This document shows, piece by piece, positions 62,731 to 64,000 of a stretch of DNA of 64,000 nucleotides. The stretch comes from an uncultured Dysgonomonas sp. GTDB taxonomy: Bacteria; Bacteroidota; Bacteroidia; Bacteroidales; Dysgonomonadaceae. The stretch lies in the NCBI RefSeq assembly GCF_900079725.1, contig NZ_LT599032.1:184948-248947 (forward strand), read 5' to 3'. Each line of letters opens with the position of its first letter. The first letter of the stretch is position 1. The position numbers and the translations under genes were made by a program. A model generated the notes under the pieces. The model ran no database searches, had not been told where the DNA came from, and worked only from the letters and a program-made list of their open reading frames with translations.

Positions 62731-64000
62731 TTACAATAATTGCCCGACCTCTTTCAGTCGGCTCCTAAGTTTATTTATATCGACATTATGAACATCGGGC
62801 TTTGTTGTTTTAAAAATCTGTCCGGCAGCTACACCGGCAGCTTCTCCCGTAACCAGACATGGAGGCATTACCCTCAGACTGCCATGTGCATAATGGTCAG
62901 TGGAGATACAACGTCCGGCTACAAATACATTTTTAAGTCCTACCGGAAGAAGACATCTGAAAGGTATGCCATGAGACTCTCCTTTTCCATAGCGTTTATA
63001 TTCTTTTGCATCACTTTTATGTATATCTATGTAATAAGAGTTACGTCCGATGCCATCCTCAAACTCCCTACGGGCCAGCCAGTCTTCGACTGTAAAGGTA
63101 TAATCGCATTTGATACGTCGGCTTTCTCGGACACCCATCAAGGCGCCTGTGGTAGCCAGATAGGAAGCTGCAAATACTTTTGGTTCGTACTCTGCCAATC
63201 CTTCCTGAAACTGCCGGGCTATTTTACGGCCAACCATCATTGCTGACGAAAGTGAAACAGGATTGGTACTATCCACCGTAACATGACCTGCATTAAAGGC
63301 CAGATAGCCTGGTCCTGCATACTTGTCATTGATATGGCTATCCTTTATCAAAGGATATTTCCCCGACTTAAGCATTTCATGTATAGGGCCATCCTTTCTA
63401 CTGGTATGTACACTGCCGATCAGCGAAAATTGGTACGGATCAATATTCGCCAGTGCGAAACAAAGTGTACCTTCCTGTACTGTCCCTTTGCCGTCGCCCG
63501 TATCAAATTTTGCTCCGGCCCACGCTGCAAGATCACCATCACCCGTACAGTCGATAAACAGTTTGGCCTTGTAGGCAGTAAGACCGGCCTTATTCCCGAC
63601 AATGACAGCATCTACCACTCCGTCCTGCTTCATTTCCACGGCAGCCATAGTAGAAAAGAACAAAACAGATACCCCTTCCGACGTTACCAGATCATCATAC
63701 ACCACTTTCAGATATTCTGAGTTGATCGGAACCCAGTCGTCTCCTTTTACGTGAGGAACTCCTTTCTTTGCTTCCAAGAATACCTTTTCCGCTATCCCTT
63801 TATAAATAATCTTTTCCTTATCCGTAAAAGGACACCATGCGTTCAACAGGCCGGAAGTCCCCATTCCACCAAGAGCACCGGTTCCTTCTATCAGTAAAAC
63901 TTTCGCTCCTTCGCGTGCGGCAGCGGTGGCAGCAGCACATCCTGAAGGACCGCCTCCGACAACAACTACATCCCACTGATCGTCTACTTTTATACCCTCT
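62731..64000 (-). CDS. FAD-dependent oxidoreductase, C-terminal part (gene runs off the right edge)
   Basis: At least 422 residues and still open at 64000. The N-terminal Rossmann motif appears just inside the edge as VVVVGGGPSGCAAATAAAREGAKVLLIEG, so only a short piece of the start is missing. The second dinucleotide-binding strand is AKLFIDCTGDGDLAAWAGA, and the C-terminus has GLKNVFVAGRCISTDHYAHGSLRVMPPCLVTGEAAGVAAGQI. This is the FAD_oxidored (PF12831-type) group common beside GH88/GH105 genes. An internal ATG at 63864 is not the true start because the reading frame continues upstream. Confidence 0.88.
   Translation of the reverse strand, partial: EGIKVDDQWDVVVVGGGPSGCAAATAAAREGAKVLLIEGTGALGGMGTSGLLNAWCPFTDKEKIIYKGIAEKVFLEAKKGVPHVKGDDWVPINSEYLKVVYDDLVTSEGVSVLFFSTMAAVEMKQDGVVDAVIVGNKAGLTAYKAKLFIDCTGDGDLAAWAGAKFDTGDGKGTVQEGTLCFALANIDPYQFSLIGSVHTSRKDGPIHEMLKSGKYPLIKDSHINDKYAGPGYLAFNAGHVTVDSTNPVSLSSAMMVGRKIARQFQEGLAEYEPKVFAASYLATTGALMGVRESRRIKCDYTFTVEDWLARREFEDGIGRNSYYIDIHKSDAKEYKRYGKGESHGIPFRCLLPVGLKNVFVAGRCISTDHYAHGSLRVMPPCLVTGEAAGVAAGQIFKTTKPDVHNVDINKLRSRLKEVGQLL

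Overview
The window looks like a chromosomal segment of a Bacteroidota (Bacteroidales) bacterium, most like Dysgonomonas or a relative; the genus is inference. Evidence: low GC, no strong Shine-Dalgarno sequences, many upstream regions carrying the Bacteroidota promoter element TAnnTTTG, a TonB receptor, a PCMD lipoprotein, DUF3836 proteins, PPi-dependent phosphofructokinase, BfmA/BtgA-type mobilization genes and an IntDOT-like integrase whose first catalytic Arg is replaced by Ser. I saw no rRNA, tRNA or CRISPR array.

Layout. 1-5.8 kb: a divergent porphyrin locus, with a protoporphyrinogen-oxidase-like flavoprotein leftward (cut by the window edge) and a TonB receptor, an RhtX/AmpG-like MFS carrier and HemN rightward. 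It suggests uptake of an external porphyrin precursor followed by the last anaerobic steps to protoporphyrin. 6.3-15.8 kb: one leftward operon encoding a SWIM zinc-finger protein, a HEAT-repeat protein, a MoxR AAA+ ATPase, a RAYT (REP) transposase carrying a REP-like palindrome inside its own coding sequence, a DUF5682 protein with TraB/Tiki-like motifs, a PD-(D/E)XK nuclease-like protein and a vWA protein. This is the best candidate for a poorly described conflict or quality-control system. 15.9-22.5 kb: a DUF2089/membrane protein/hydrolase operon, a Na+/H+ antiporter, a HprK/PEPCK-like P-loop protein and class I aldolase. 22.6-25.5 kb: an NtrC-type response regulator and its histidine kinase.

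25.6-34.9 kb: an integrated mobilizable element with integrase, BfmA/BtgA protein, HUH relaxase, HTH protein, a frameshifted rteC, an AraC regulator with an unknown partner, a VOC protein, a truncated acetyltransferase and an unknown membrane cargo protein. Its flanks hold GC-rich and palindromic repeats. 35-42.5 kb: PPi-dependent phosphofructokinase, two DUF3836 paralogs, a PCMD lipoprotein with an outer-membrane barrel, a HAD phosphatase, a NUDIX hydrolase and TrhO.

42.7-57.0 kb: a long rightward efflux cluster (TolC, HlyD-type adaptor, an S51 peptidase-like protein, four FtsX/MacB-like permeases and one LolD/MacB-like ATPase), preceded by a sigma-54-like promoter. That promoter makes the NtrC regulator at 24-25.5 kb a plausible activator. 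57.0-59.8 kb: a split ATPase/TOPRIM pair that looks like a defence module, beside a phage-type HTH protein. 59.9-60.1 kb: a 230-bp MITE-like element related to the repeat at 25.6 kb. 60.2-64 kb: a sugar-degradation group (Gfo/Idh oxidoreductase, GH105 hydrolase, FAD oxidoreductase cut by the right edge).
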